Part shown: positions 14,523 to 23,839 of the stretch, one piece after another
Layout of the letters: every line of letters begins with the position of its first letter
Position numbering within the stretch: position 1 is the first letter of the stretch
Origin: an uncultured Eubacteriales bacterium
Lineage (GTDB): Bacteria; Bacillota; Clostridia; Oscillospirales; Oscillospiraceae
DNA: 43,062 nucleotides
Reading direction: 5' to 3'
Assembly: GCA_900555735.1 (NCBI GenBank)
Contig: USMI01000004.1
Coordinates: 1-43,062, forward strand
The notes under the pieces: model-generated
Seen by the model: the letters and a program-made list of their open reading frames with translations, nothing else
Database searches by the model: none
What the model was told of the DNA's origin: nothing
Program-made: the position numbers and the translations under genes

Positions 14523-14975
14523 ATGATGATCTCATCCAGAGGGCGCTACGCGCTGCGTGTCATGCTGGATATGGCGGAACACGGCGGCGGCGAATGGCTT
14601 TGTCTCCGCGACATCGCCCAGCGGCAGCAGCTCTCCAAAAAGTATCTGGAAAGCATCATGGCCGCACTGAACCGCGCCGGTCTGGTAGAGGGCACGGTGG
14701 GCCGCTCCGGCGGCTACCGTCTGACCCGGCCGCCGGAAAAGTATCCGGTGGGCGAAATTCTACGGGCGGCGGAGGGCGACCTGTCGCCCATATCATGCCA
14801 GTCCGAGGAGGGCACAGGCTGCGGCAGCTCCTGCGACTGCGACGCCCGACTTTTCTGGCAGGGGTTGGAGGATCAGATCAATTCCTATATCGACAACCAT
14901 ACATTGGCGCAGTTCATGCGCGTCAACGAAAAAACACCGGCCAATGCGGCGCGGAAAGAAGATAAGGTGATGTAA
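14523..14975 (+). CDS. Rrf2/IscR-type iron-sulfur regulator
   Basis: A 150-residue Rrf2-family repressor. The winged helix is at the N-terminus (RYALRVMLDMAEHG, LSKKYLESIMAALNRAGLV, GRSGGYRLTRP). Four cysteines at 92, 100, 104 and 106 sit where IscR holds its 2Fe-2S cluster, so it probably senses cluster status. First gene of the suf operon: the stop is one base before the sufC start. Start at 14523 has AGGAGG 8 nt upstream. Probably represses its own operon through the repeats at 14443-14496. Confidence 0.9.
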   Translation: MMISSRGRYALRVMLDMAEHGGGEWLCLRDIAQRQQLSKKYLESIMAALNRAGLVEGTVGRSGGYRLTRPPEKYPVGEILRAAEGDLSPISCQSEEGTGCGSSCDCDARLFWQGLEDQINSYIDNHTLAQFMRVNEKTPANAARKEDKVM

Positions 14976-14976
14976 T

Positions 14977-15723
14977 ATGAGCAAGGCACTTTTGGAAATT
15001 AAAGACCTGCACGTTCGGGTGGAGGAAAAGGAGATCCTTCACGGCGTGGACTTGACCGTGGGGCATGATGAGACCCATGTGCTCATGGGGCCCAACGGCA
15101 CCGGCAAATCCACGCTGGGCTATGCCGTCACCGGCAATCCGGCGTACAGCGTCACCGCCGGCTCCATCCTGTTTGACGGCGAGGATATCACAGCGCTTCC
15201 AGTGAACGAGCGGGCAAAAAAGGGCATCTTCCTGTCCTTCCAGAACCCGCTGGAGGTCCCCGGCGTGACCCTCAGCGCCTTTATCCGCAGCGCGCTGGAG
15301 CAGAAGACCGGCAGCCGCCTGCGGCTGTGGGACTTCAAGAAAAAGCTCAAGGAGACCATGGCCCTGCTGGACATGGACGAGAGCTACGCCGAGCGCGACC
15401 TGAACGTAGGCTTCTCCGGCGGCGAGAAGAAAAAGGCTGAGATCTTGCAGATGCTGATGCTGGAGCCCAAGCTGGCCATTCTGGACGAAACGGACTCCGG
15501 CCTTGACGTGGACGCCGTCCGCACTGTCAGCGAGGGCGTGCGCCTGTTCCGGGAGCGCACCCATGGCTCGCTGCTAATCATCACCCACTCCACCCGTATT
15601 CTGGAGGCGCTCCATGTGGACGCGGCCCATGTGATGGAGGAGGGCGTCATTGTCCGGAACGGCGGCGCCGAGCTGGTGGACGAGATCAACGAAAAAGGCT
15701 TCGGCAGCCTGAAGGACGACTGA
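14977..15723 (+). CDS. sufC: Fe-S cluster assembly ATPase SufC
   Basis: A 248-residue ABC-type ATPase of the SufBCD scaffold. Walker A GPNGTGKST (about residues 38-46), Q-loop FQNPLEVPGV, signature FSGGEKKKAEI (typical SufC variant), Walker B LAILDETDSGLDVDA and the switch histidine in IITHS. Cytosolic; drives conformational change in SufB-SufD during cluster building. Second gene of the operon, immediately after rrf2. Confidence 0.97.
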   Translation: MSKALLEIKDLHVRVEEKEILHGVDLTVGHDETHVLMGPNGTGKSTLGYAVTGNPAYSVTAGSILFDGEDITALPVNERAKKGIFLSFQNPLEVPGVTLSAFIRSALEQKTGSRLRLWDFKKKLKETMALLDMDESYAERDLNVGFSGGEKKKAEILQMLMLEPKLAILDETDSGLDVDAVRTVSEGVRLFRERTHGSLLIITHSTRILEALHVDAAHVMEEGVIVRNGGAELVDEINEKGFGSLKDD

Positions 15724-15740
15724 ACCGAGAGGCTCCTGAT

Positions 15741-17156
15741 ATGGCAGATTTCAAAGAAAAAACCTATGTAGAGGATGTAGACCGCAGCGTCTACGACATC
15801 CGGGACGAGGAGCACGACGCCTACCGGATGGAATCCGGCCTGACGCCGGAGATCGTGGAAAAGCTCTCGCAGGAAAAGAACGACCCCGCGTGGATGCAGC
15901 AGTTCCGGCTGGAATCCCTTCAAATTTATAATGAGATGAAGCTCCCTGACTGGGGCCCCTCCATCGAGGGACTGGACATGGATCACATCGCCACCTACGT
16001 CCGCCCCAACACCAAGATGCGTAACGACTGGAAGGACGTGCCGGAGGACATCAAGGAGACCTTCGAGCGGCTAGGCATCCCCCAGGCCGAGCGGAAGTCA
16101 CTGGCCGGTGTGGGCGCTCAGTACGACTCTGAGCTGGTATATCACAACGTGAAGGACTCCGTGGCCGCCGAGGGCGTGGTGTACACCGACATGGAGAGCG
16201 CCCTGAAGGGCGAATACGCCGACATGGTACGCAAGTACTTCATGAAGCTGGTGACGCCCCATGACCACAAGTTCGCGGCGCTGCACGGCGCGGTGTGGTC
16301 CGGCGGCTCCTTCGTGTATGTGCCCAAGGGCGTTCACCTGTCCATTCCCCTGCAATCCTATTTCCGTCTCAACGCCAAGGGCGCGGGACAGTTCGAGCAT
16401 ACCCTCATCATCGTGGACGAGGGCGCCAGCCTGCACTTTATCGAGGGCTGCTCCGCCCCCAAGTACAACGTGGCCAACCTCCACGCCGGCTGCGTGGAGC
16501 TGTATGTGAAGAAGGGCGCCAAGCTCCGGTATTCTACCATCGAGAACTGGTCCAAGAACATGTACAACCTGAATACCAAGCGGGCGTTGGTGGAGGAGGG
16601 CGGCACCATCGAGTGGGTGTCCGGCTCCTTCGGCTCCCATGTAGGCTGCCTGTACCCCATGAGCATTCTCAAGGGCGACAATTCCCGCATGGAGTTCACC
16701 GGTGTCACCTTCGCCGGAGCGGGACAGAATCTGGACACCGGCGCAAAGGTGGTCCATGTGGGCAAAAACACAAGCTCCTACATGAATACCCGCTCCATCA
16801 GCAAGAGCGGCGGCATCAGCACCTTCCGCAGCAGTGTGGTGGTGGAAAAGAACGCCAAGGGGGCCAAGTCCGCCGTGTCCTGCCAGTCCCTGATGCTGGA
16901 TTCCGACTCCCGCTCCGACACCATCCCCGCCATGGACATCCGGACAAAGGATGCCGCCATCGGCCACGAGGCCAAGATCGGCGCCATCAGCAACGAGGCG
17001 GTGTTCTATCTGATGAGCCGGGGCATGAGCGAGGAGGACGCACGGGCGCTGATCGTCAGCGGCTTCGCTGACAATGTGTCCAAGGAGCTGCCTCTGGAGT
17101 ACGCCGTGGAGATGAACAACCTGATCCGGCTGGAAATGAAGGGCAGCATCGGCTGA
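15741..17156 (+). CDS. sufB: Fe-S cluster scaffold protein SufB
   Basis: A 471-residue SufB with the beta-helix core and C-terminal helical domain that binds SufC. Typical stretches include YDSELVYHNVKDS, KGVHLSIPLQSYFR, RYSTIENWSKNMYNLNTKR and the RSDTIP/GHEAKIG C-terminal signature. Starts 17 nt after sufC. Longer than SufD (301) as usual. Builds the nascent cluster with SufC and SufD. Confidence 0.97.
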   Translation: MADFKEKTYVEDVDRSVYDIRDEEHDAYRMESGLTPEIVEKLSQEKNDPAWMQQFRLESLQIYNEMKLPDWGPSIEGLDMDHIATYVRPNTKMRNDWKDVPEDIKETFERLGIPQAERKSLAGVGAQYDSELVYHNVKDSVAAEGVVYTDMESALKGEYADMVRKYFMKLVTPHDHKFAALHGAVWSGGSFVYVPKGVHLSIPLQSYFRLNAKGAGQFEHTLIIVDEGASLHFIEGCSAPKYNVANLHAGCVELYVKKGAKLRYSTIENWSKNMYNLNTKRALVEEGGTIEWVSGSFGSHVGCLYPMSILKGDNSRMEFTGVTFAGAGQNLDTGAKVVHVGKNTSSYMNTRSISKSGGISTFRSSVVVEKNAKGAKSAVSCQSLMLDSDSRSDTIPAMDIRTKDAAIGHEAKIGAISNEAVFYLMSRGMSEEDARALIVSGFADNVSKELPLEYAVEMNNLIRLEMKGSIG

Positions 17157-17169
17157 AAGGAGTTTGGAT

Positions 17170-18075
17170 ATGAGTGAAACAATTTTGATCAACCGGCTCC
17201 CGACCCGCACATGGAACCGGCTGGGCGTCAACGAAACGGCCCTGACTTGGGAGGACTCCGCCGCCTTAGGCAGCGAGCAGGTCACCGCCGCCGGACAGAC
17301 CGTCCGTCTGGACATTTCCGGCGACGGGACTTACAGCGAAAAGCGGGTGGACATCCACGCGCCGGAGGGACAGACCGTCACGGTTTTTGAGACCCTGCGC
17401 TCCGAGGACAAGCTGTTGGTGCGGACAGAGCTTCATGTGGAGAAGGACGCGCGGGTGCGGCTGGTGCAGATACAGAACGCGGCCCATGACTCCCTGCTCC
17501 GGCTGGAGAACAATGGCCGCTGCGACGAAAACGGCCAGGTGGAGCTGATACAGATCCTGCTGGGCCGGGGCGACGTATACAGCGACGGTCACTTCGCGCT
17601 GAACGGCACCGGCGCAGGCTTTCAGGCCGGGATCGGCTATCTGGGTCAGAAGCAGCAGACGGTGGATCTGAATCTGGTAGTGGACCACTGGGGACAGAAA
17701 ACCACCAGCGAGATCAACGCCGCCGGTGCGCTGAAGGATGACGCCCGGAAAACTTTCCGCGGCACCATCGACTTCAAGAAGGGCTCCGCCGGATCTGTGG
17801 GCAACGAGCAGGAGACCGTCCTGATGCTGGGGGATGGCGCTGTCAACAAGACGGTGCCCCTGATCCTCTGCGCCGAGGAGAACGTGGTGGGCAACCACGG
17901 CGCCACCATCGGCGAGCTGGACGAGGATACCCTGTTTTATTTCGAGAGCCGGGGCATTTCCGCGGCGGAAGCGGAGAACATCATGGCCCGCGCCGCCATT
18001 GAGCGGCTGGCCCGCACTTTGCAGGATGAGACCGCGCAGGCGGCCATCCTGACAGAATTGGAGGAGGTGCTGTAA
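17170..18075 (+). CDS. sufD: SufD-family Fe-S assembly protein
   Basis: A 301-residue SufB paralogue that forms the SufBCD complex. Shared C-terminal features are KTFRGTIDFKKG, PLILCAEENVVGNHGATIG and LFYFESRGIS. The N-terminus is divergent. Start ATG at 17170 has AGGAG 8 nt upstream; an in-frame TTG two codons earlier is less likely. Follows sufB by 13 nt and is followed by sufS after one base. Shorter than the proteobacterial SufD, normal for Clostridia. Confidence 0.93.
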   Translation: MSETILINRLPTRTWNRLGVNETALTWEDSAALGSEQVTAAGQTVRLDISGDGTYSEKRVDIHAPEGQTVTVFETLRSEDKLLVRTELHVEKDARVRLVQIQNAAHDSLLRLENNGRCDENGQVELIQILLGRGDVYSDGHFALNGTGAGFQAGIGYLGQKQQTVDLNLVVDHWGQKTTSEINAAGALKDDARKTFRGTIDFKKGSAGSVGNEQETVLMLGDGAVNKTVPLILCAEENVVGNHGATIGELDEDTLFYFESRGISAAEAENIMARAAIERLARTLQDETAQAAILTELEEVL

Positions 18076-18076
18076 C

Positions 18077-19291
18077 ATGGCACATGCGTACCGAGACGAT
18101 TTTCCCCTGCTGAAGAATCTGGATATCGCGTATCTGGACAACGCCGCCACGGCCCAGCGGCCCCAGTGCGTGCTGGACGCGGAAGCGAAGTTCTATCAGA
18201 TTCATAACGCCAACCCCCTGCGAGGCCTGTATCCCCTGAGCATCGCCGCCACCGACGACTATGAAAATGCCCGCGAGGCCGTCCGGGCCTTTCTGAACGC
18301 CAAAAGCGCCAGAGAGATCATTTTTACCCGCAACACCACCGAGGGGCTGAATCTGGTAGCTTACAGCTATGGGCTTTCCCACGTAAAGGCCGGGGACGAG
18401 GTACTGGTGTCCATTCTGGAGCACCACAGCAATCTGCTGCCCTGGCAGATGGTCTGCCGTCAGACCGGCGCGACGCTGAAATTCATGGAGTGCGAGCCGG
18501 ACGGCAGCCTTGACCTGAACAAGGTGGAGGCCCTTATCACCGACAAGACGAAGCTGGTGGCCTGCACGCAGGTGTCCAACGTCATCGGCCGTATCAACCC
18601 CATCCGCCAGATCGCGGACATGGCCCACCGGCACGGCGCGGTGATGGTAGTGGACGGTGCCCAGAGCACGCCCCATATCCCCGTGGACGTGCAGGCGCTG
18701 GACGCGGACTTTCTGGCCTTCTCCGGCCACAAGCTCTATGGCCCCATGGGCATCGGCGTGCTGTACGGCAAGGAGTCGCTGCTGGAGGAAATGCCGCCTT
18801 TCCTCACCGGCGGTGAGATGATCGAGTCCGTCACCCGCGAGGGTGCGGTCTTTGCGGAGCTGCCCCACAAGTTTGAGGCCGGTACAGTCAACGCCGCCGG
18901 TGCGGTGGGTCTTCACGCGGCCATCGACTATGTGAACCGTATCGGCTTTACAGAGATGCATCGCCGGGAGCTGGCCCTCACCCGCCGGGCCATGGAGGGC
19001 ATCCGCGATATTCCCGGCGTCCATGTGCTGGGCTCTGAAAAACCGGAGGAGCACTGCGGCATCCTCGCCTTCACTGTGGACGGCGTCCACCCCCACGATA
19101 TCAGCGAAATTCTCGCCAGCGACGGCGTCGCCATCCGGGCAGGCCATCACTGCGCGCAGCCGCTGCTGGCCCATCTGGGCCATCCGTCTACCGCGCGGGC
19201 CAGTCTGGCGTTTTACAACACGGAGGCGGAGATCGACCGCCTGCTGAACAGTCTTTCCACCTTGAGGGAGCGAATGGGCTATGGAAAATAG
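18077..19291 (+). CDS. sufS: Cysteine desulfurase SufS
   Basis: A 404-residue PLP-dependent group II desulfurase that takes sulfur from cysteine for SufU. Markers are YLDNAATAQRP at the start, the PLP lysine in SGHKLYGP (about residue 218), and the catalytic cysteine in RAGHHCAQP (about 358). GGAGGTG precedes the start. It overlaps sufU by 11 bp, so the donor and acceptor are translationally coupled. Confidence 0.97.
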   Translation: MAHAYRDDFPLLKNLDIAYLDNAATAQRPQCVLDAEAKFYQIHNANPLRGLYPLSIAATDDYENAREAVRAFLNAKSAREIIFTRNTTEGLNLVAYSYGLSHVKAGDEVLVSILEHHSNLLPWQMVCRQTGATLKFMECEPDGSLDLNKVEALITDKTKLVACTQVSNVIGRINPIRQIADMAHRHGAVMVVDGAQSTPHIPVDVQALDADFLAFSGHKLYGPMGIGVLYGKESLLEEMPPFLTGGEMIESVTREGAVFAELPHKFEAGTVNAAGAVGLHAAIDYVNRIGFTEMHRRELALTRRAMEGIRDIPGVHVLGSEKPEEHCGILAFTVDGVHPHDISEILASDGVAIRAGHHCAQPLLAHLGHPSTARASLAFYNTEAEIDRLLNSLSTLRERMGYGK

Positions 19292-19709
19292 AAGCTTTTA
19301 TAATGAGATCCTCACCGAGCACAATCTGCACCCGGAGTTCAAGCATGATCTGCCGGACGCCGATATCGTGCTGGAGGGCGTCAACCCCAGCTGCGGCGAC
19401 GACATTTTCCTCAAGCTGAAGCTGGACGGCGACACCATCGCCGACGGCGCGTTCGTAGGCGACGGCTGCGCCATCTCGCAGGCCTCCGCCGACATCATGC
19501 TGGGCATGATCGTGGGGAAAAAGAAGGAGGATGCCCTGAAGCTGGGCGAGACGTTCCTGAAAATGATCCAAGGCGAAGCAACCGAGGAGGAGATTGACAG
19601 TCTGGAGGAGGCCTCCGCCCTTCGGGATATCGCCCATATGCCCGCGCGGGTCAAGTGCGCGGTGCTGGGCTGGCGGACACTGAAGGAAGCCCTGCACGCC
19701 GGAGAGTAA
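19281..19709 (+). CDS. sufU: Sulfur acceptor protein SufU
   Basis: A 142-residue zinc-dependent sulfur transfer protein. The zinc ligands are visible: C38 and D40 (NPSCGDD), C63 (GDGCAIS) and C126 (RVKCAVLGW), with the SufU-type insertion between the second and third cysteines. It accepts sulfur from SufS and hands it to SufBCD. Last gene of the operon, followed by a 19-bp terminator. Confidence 0.96.
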   Translation: MENRSFYNEILTEHNLHPEFKHDLPDADIVLEGVNPSCGDDIFLKLKLDGDTIADGAFVGDGCAISQASADIMLGMIVGKKKEDALKLGETFLKMIQGEATEEEIDSLEEASALRDIAHMPARVKCAVLGWRTLKEALHAGE

Positions 19710-19716
19710 TAGCTTT

Positions 19717-19758
19717 CAAAAGAGGTATTTGCCGCATCCGCGGCAAATACCTCTTTTG
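19717..19758 (+). terminator. Terminator of the suf operon
   Basis: Perfect 19-bp stem (19717-19735 with 19740-19758) and a 4-nt loop; the right arm contains TTTT. Confidence 0.92.
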
Positions 19759-19772
19759 GCTTATACTCGCTC

Positions 19773-19829
19773 CTTAATAAAACCTTAATCTTCCCCGTGA
19801 TTGTTTCTTAATCCCGCGTTTGCTACCAT
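19773..19829 (+). promoter_or_regulatory. Promoter with CTTAAT direct repeats upstream of the GT2 gene
   Basis: CTTAAT occurs at 19773, 19784 and 19807, that is 11 and then 23 nt apart, on about the same helix face. This is the pattern bound by OmpR/PhoB-type response regulators. A promoter candidate follows: TTGTTT (19801-19806), 17 nt, TACCAT (19824-19829). Confidence 0.55.
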
Positions 19830-19880
19830 AGAGGTGCCATCGATTAACAAGGGCAAAAAGAGAAGAAAGGATGTGCCTCT

Positions 19881-21137
19881 ATGGAGACCACGCTGCGTAC
19901 CATCAACGCCGTTATCTCGGCGCTGTTTTTTATCTGCTATACCTATCAGTTTCTCTATATTCCGCTGGTGCTGGCCAAAAAGCCCAAGCCCCTTACCGCC
20001 CCGGCCGGACGGCACCGCTACGCGGTGCTGATCGCCGCCCGGAACGAGGAGAATGTCATCTCCGGCCTGCTGGAGAGCCTCCGGGCGCAGACCTACGACA
20101 TGTCCCTTGTGACGGTGTTCGTGGCGGCGGACAACTGCACCGACCGCACCGCCGCCGTCGCCCGCGCCCACGGCGCGGTGGTCTATGAGCGGTTCAACCA
20201 GCTGAATGTGGGCAAGGGCTACGCGCTGGACTTCCTGCTGCAGCACATCGGCGCGGACTATCCGGCGGGGTTTGACGGCTACTTCGTGTTCGACGCCGAT
20301 AACCTGCTGGCCCCGGACTACATAGAGCGGATGAACGGGATGTTCTCCAACGGCCATGAGATCGTCACCAGCTACCGCAACAGCAAGAACTTCGGCGGCA
20401 ACTGGATCAGCGCGGGCTATGCCCTGTGGTTCCTGCGGGAGAGCCGCTATCTCAACGGTGCCCGCACCCGTCTGGGCAGCAGCGCCGCCGTGGGCGGCAC
20501 GGGCTTCCTGTTCTCCCAGCGTATCCTGAACGAGAGCCGCGGCTGGCGGTTCTATCTGCTGACCGAGGACATTGAATTCTCTGTGTACCACATCCTCCGG
20601 GGCGAAAAGATCGCCATCTGCGAGGACGCCGTGCTGTATGACGAGCAGCCCACCAGCTTCCGCCAGTCCGTGCGGCAGCGGCTGCGCTGGGCCAAGGGAT
20701 ACATTCAAGTGTTCCGCCGGTACGGCACGGACCTGCTGAAGGGCGCGGCCAAGGGCAGCTGGAGCTGCTTCGACATGTCCATGTCCATCCTGCCCGCCTT
20801 TATCCTGACGGCGCTGTGCCTGCTGGCCAACATCACGTTGTCGGTGCTGGGACTGATGCAGGGCGTCGGTGTGTGGTTCGCCATGCGGTCGCTGCTGGAG
20901 TGCATGGGCAGCATCCTTGCCACGCTGCTGGTGCTGGGCGGCATCACCGTGGCCACCGAGTGGAAGCGCATCCACGCCCCGGCGTGGAAAAAGATCGTCT
21001 ATACCCTGACCTTCCCCCTGTTCATGCTGACGTATCTCCCCATCTCGCTGGCGGCGCTGTTCATGAAGGTGGAATGGAAGCCCATCCACCACAGCGTGAA
21101 CCTGACGACCCTTCCCTACCCCGCCGCCAAGAATTGA
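19881..21137 (+). CDS. Membrane-bound family 2 glycosyltransferase
   Basis: A 418-residue processive-type GT2. One N-terminal helix (residues 8-33) precedes a cytoplasmic catalytic domain with AARNEEN, DNCTDRT, the metal-binding FDADN (D,D), the acidic LTEDIEF and the RQRLRW (QxxRW) motif. Three to four C-terminal helices (about 295-395) follow. The layout resembles synthases that build and export polysaccharides such as poly-N-acetylglucosamine or cellulose-like chains; the sugar is not determined. Start at 19881 has AGGA 9 nt upstream. Followed by a two-component system that may control it through the CTTAAT repeats. Confidence 0.9.
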   Translation: METTLRTINAVISALFFICYTYQFLYIPLVLAKKPKPLTAPAGRHRYAVLIAARNEENVISGLLESLRAQTYDMSLVTVFVAADNCTDRTAAVARAHGAVVYERFNQLNVGKGYALDFLLQHIGADYPAGFDGYFVFDADNLLAPDYIERMNGMFSNGHEIVTSYRNSKNFGGNWISAGYALWFLRESRYLNGARTRLGSSAAVGGTGFLFSQRILNESRGWRFYLLTEDIEFSVYHILRGEKIAICEDAVLYDEQPTSFRQSVRQRLRWAKGYIQVFRRYGTDLLKGAAKGSWSCFDMSMSILPAFILTALCLLANITLSVLGLMQGVGVWFAMRSLLECMGSILATLLVLGGITVATEWKRIHAPAWKKIVYTLTFPLFMLTYLPISLAALFMKVEWKPIHHSVNLTTLPYPAAKN

Positions 21138-21139
21138 CC

Positions 21140-21168
21140 TTGTGCAATCGTGCGCGAAAGGGTATGAT
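21140..21168 (+). promoter_or_regulatory. Promoter of the two-component system
   Basis: TTGTGC (21140-21145), 17-nt spacer, TATGAT (21163-21168), 38 nt before the response regulator start. Confidence 0.6.
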
Positions 21169-21206
21169 AGAGGTATGACAAACTCACCCCCACAGGAGGA
21201 TCCGCT

Positions 21207-21902
21207 ATGTATACCATCTTAGTCGTTGACGACGAAAAGGACATCGTCTCCGCGTTGGAAATATATCTGAAAGCCGAGGGCTACCGTGTCCTCGCCGCCT
21301 ATAACGGAAAAGAAGCCCTGTCCGTGGCCGCCCATGAGGACGTGCACCTGGTCCTCATGGATATCATGATGCCGGTCATGGACGGCCTGACCGCCATGGC
21401 CCAACTGCGGCAGACCAGCAACGTCCCCGTGATTTTGCTGACCGCCAAGGGCGAGGACACCGACAAGGTGCTGGGTCTGAACGTAGGGGCGGACGACTAC
21501 ATCACCAAGCCCTTCAATCCGGTGGAGATGCTGGCGCGGGTACGCTCCCAGCTGCGGCGGTATCTGCAGCTGGGCGGCGGTCAGGTGCGGCCCTCCACGC
21601 TGGTCATCGGCGGCATCTGTCTGGACGACAACGCCAAGACCGTCACCGTGGACGGCGATCCCGTCTCTCTCACCCCCAAGGAATACGACATTCTCCGCTT
21701 TCTCATGCAGAACGCCGGAACGGTGTTCTCTCCCAGCGAGATCTACCGCCGGGTGTGGGACGACGTGCCGCTGAACGCCACAGGAGCCATCGCCGTACAC
21801 ATCCGGCACCTGCGGGAAAAGCTGGAGATCAACCCCTCGGAGCCGCGGTACATCAAGGTGGTCTGGGGCAAGGGCTATAAAATGGAGGGCACCCTCACAT
21901 GA
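21207..21902 (+). CDS. OmpR/VanR-type response regulator
   Basis: A 231-residue two-domain regulator. The receiver has the acidic pair in VVDDEKD, phospho-acceptor D52 (LVLMDIMMP), TAKGED and K in DDYITKPF. The C-terminal winged helix (about 130-228) has LTPKEYDILRFL and YIKVVWGKGYKM. GGAGG precedes the start. It overlaps the kinase gene by 4 bp (ATGA). Likely binds tandem direct repeats, possibly those upstream of the GT2 gene. Confidence 0.95.
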   Translation: MYTILVVDDEKDIVSALEIYLKAEGYRVLAAYNGKEALSVAAHEDVHLVLMDIMMPVMDGLTAMAQLRQTSNVPVILLTAKGEDTDKVLGLNVGADDYITKPFNPVEMLARVRSQLRRYLQLGGGQVRPSTLVIGGICLDDNAKTVTVDGDPVSLTPKEYDILRFLMQNAGTVFSPSEIYRRVWDDVPLNATGAIAVHIRHLREKLEINPSEPRYIKVVWGKGYKMEGTLT

Positions 21903-23836
21903 AACGACTTCTGGATAAAACCTGGGCCAAGCTGACAGCCTTCTTCCTGACCATAATTTTCGCCGCGATGACCGTTCTGGCCGGTGTGGGCGTCGGCTTT
22001 CTCGTCAACTACAACGTGTTTCTGGACGGCGGTACATACCTGCGGGAGGAACTGTACGAGTCCCAGTGCAACAACGCCATCTACAGCGCCTATTACTATC
22101 TGCGCGACCTGATGGTCAACGCGGGAGCGCTGGCCGATGATACGTCCGGCACGGATGACAGCACCACCCCCGATGCAGACACCACCCCCGAGGAGCTGCA
22201 GCAGGTAACGAACGATCTGTCCGGCGCATTTGCAAGCGGATTTCCCCGTGAGGACACTGCCTGCCATCTGGCAGTCGCCAACAAGGATACCGGCGAGATC
22301 ACCTTTGAAAACTTTGAACTGACGGACAACGACAAGCCGCTGTATTCCGCGCAGGAAATATTTTCGTTCACCTTTGCCGACGGGCACACGGAGGAGTTTG
22401 CCATCATCGCCGACCTGCTGCGTGCGGATACCACGGACAACTCCTTCTATCTGGTGTCTGAATGGCTGCTGGAGCACACCGGGCTGACCGTGTTTCTGAC
22501 GGTGCTGTTTCTGCTGCTGACGCTGTTTTGCTTCTGCTTCTCCATGGCCTCCGCCGGACACTGGGCCGGCCACGAGGGTATCCACCTGACGTGGCTGGAT
22601 AAGATTCCGGCGGATGTGTGGCTGCTGGCGCTGCTGTGCGCGTTTTTCATCGGCTGGGACACCTTCTACTACGGGTTGGGACGGCTCTGGGTCTTTGCGG
22701 CGTTGCTGCCCTTCCTTCTGCTGTTCCTGTGCGTGTTCGCCGCCCAGTGCAAGGCGGGGACGGTGCTGCGGGGCTCACTGATCGGCCGTCTCCTGCGGCT
22801 GCTGTGGCGCATCATCAGGGCCGTGGGCCGTGGCCTGCGCCGTACCGCAGTTGCCCTGCCCCTGATCTGGAAAACCGCGCTGGTGACGGCGGCGCTGTTC
22901 TTTCTCGAGATGCTTCTGGTTCTGGTAGGCTACGGCTCCGTGGACGGCATCTTTGTGGCGATGAAGCTGGTGGAGTTCCTTGCCATCCTGTACATCGCCC
23001 TGAACCTGCGCATTCTGCAGAAGGGCGGCGAGAAGCTGGCGGCGGGCGACCTCTCCCAGAGCATCGACATCAAGCCGCTGATCGGCGACTTCAAGCGCTA
23101 CGGCCAGCGGATGAATGGCCTGCGCACCGGCATGGAGCGGGCGGTGCAGGAGCAGACCAAGGCCGAGCGCATGAAGACCGAGCTCATCACCAACGTGTCC
23201 CACGATATCAAGACCCCCCTGACCTCCATCGTCAACTATGTGGACCTGCTGCAGAAGGTGGATGTCCAGCCGGAGACGGCACGGGAGTACATCGCCGTGC
23301 TGGATCGCCAGAGCCGCCGTCTGAAAAAGCTGACGGAGGATCTGGTGGAGGCATCCAAAGCGTCCTCCGGCGCGCTGCCGGTGGAGCTTCAGCCCACGGA
23401 TGTAGCGGTGCTGTTCGATCAGATCGTGGGCGAGTATCAGGAGCGGCTGGCCGACTGCCATCTGACACTGGTGGCCCGACCGCCGGAGAAGCCCGCCTCC
23501 GTCCGGGCCGACGGCAAGCTCCTCAGCCGCGTTATGGACAATCTGGTCAGCAATATCTGCAAATACGCGCTGGAGGATACCCGCGTCTACGTCGTGGCAT
23601 CCAGCGACGCGGAGACGGTCACCATCAGCTTCAAGAATGTCTCCCGGGCCGAGCTGAACATCTCCCCCGATGAGCTGATGGAGCGCTTTGTCCGGGGCGA
23701 CGCCTCCCGCCATACTGAGGGCAGCGGTCTGGGCCTCTCCATCGCCGGAAGTCTGGTGCGTCTTATGAACGGCACGTTTGCCCTGTCCATCGACGGTGAC
23801 CTGTTCCGCGCCGATATCACTCTTCCCCGCGCCTGA
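21899..23836 (+). CDS. Sensor histidine kinase
   Basis: A 645-residue membrane kinase. One helix (residues 12-36), an extracellular region of about 150 residues rich in Asp and Thr (80-100), then a multi-helix membrane section (195-215, 240-283, 325-375), unusual in its number of helices. After a HAMP-like linker (AAGDLSQSIDIKPLIGDF) come the H-box TNVSHDIKTPLTS with H435, the N-box MDNLVSNICKYA and the G-box GSGLGLSIAG. Cognate of the upstream regulator. The signal is unknown; the polytopic section suggests membrane sensing. Confidence 0.94.
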   Translation: MKRLLDKTWAKLTAFFLTIIFAAMTVLAGVGVGFLVNYNVFLDGGTYLREELYESQCNNAIYSAYYYLRDLMVNAGALADDTSGTDDSTTPDADTTPEELQQVTNDLSGAFASGFPREDTACHLAVANKDTGEITFENFELTDNDKPLYSAQEIFSFTFADGHTEEFAIIADLLRADTTDNSFYLVSEWLLEHTGLTVFLTVLFLLLTLFCFCFSMASAGHWAGHEGIHLTWLDKIPADVWLLALLCAFFIGWDTFYYGLGRLWVFAALLPFLLLFLCVFAAQCKAGTVLRGSLIGRLLRLLWRIIRAVGRGLRRTAVALPLIWKTALVTAALFFLEMLLVLVGYGSVDGIFVAMKLVEFLAILYIALNLRILQKGGEKLAAGDLSQSIDIKPLIGDFKRYGQRMNGLRTGMERAVQEQTKAERMKTELITNVSHDIKTPLTSIVNYVDLLQKVDVQPETAREYIAVLDRQSRRLKKLTEDLVEASKASSGALPVELQPTDVAVLFDQIVGEYQERLADCHLTLVARPPEKPASVRADGKLLSRVMDNLVSNICKYALEDTRVYVVASSDAETVTISFKNVSRAELNISPDELMERFVRGDASRHTEGSGLGLSIAGSLVRLMNGTFALSIDGDLFRADITLPRA

Positions 23837-23839
23837 CGC

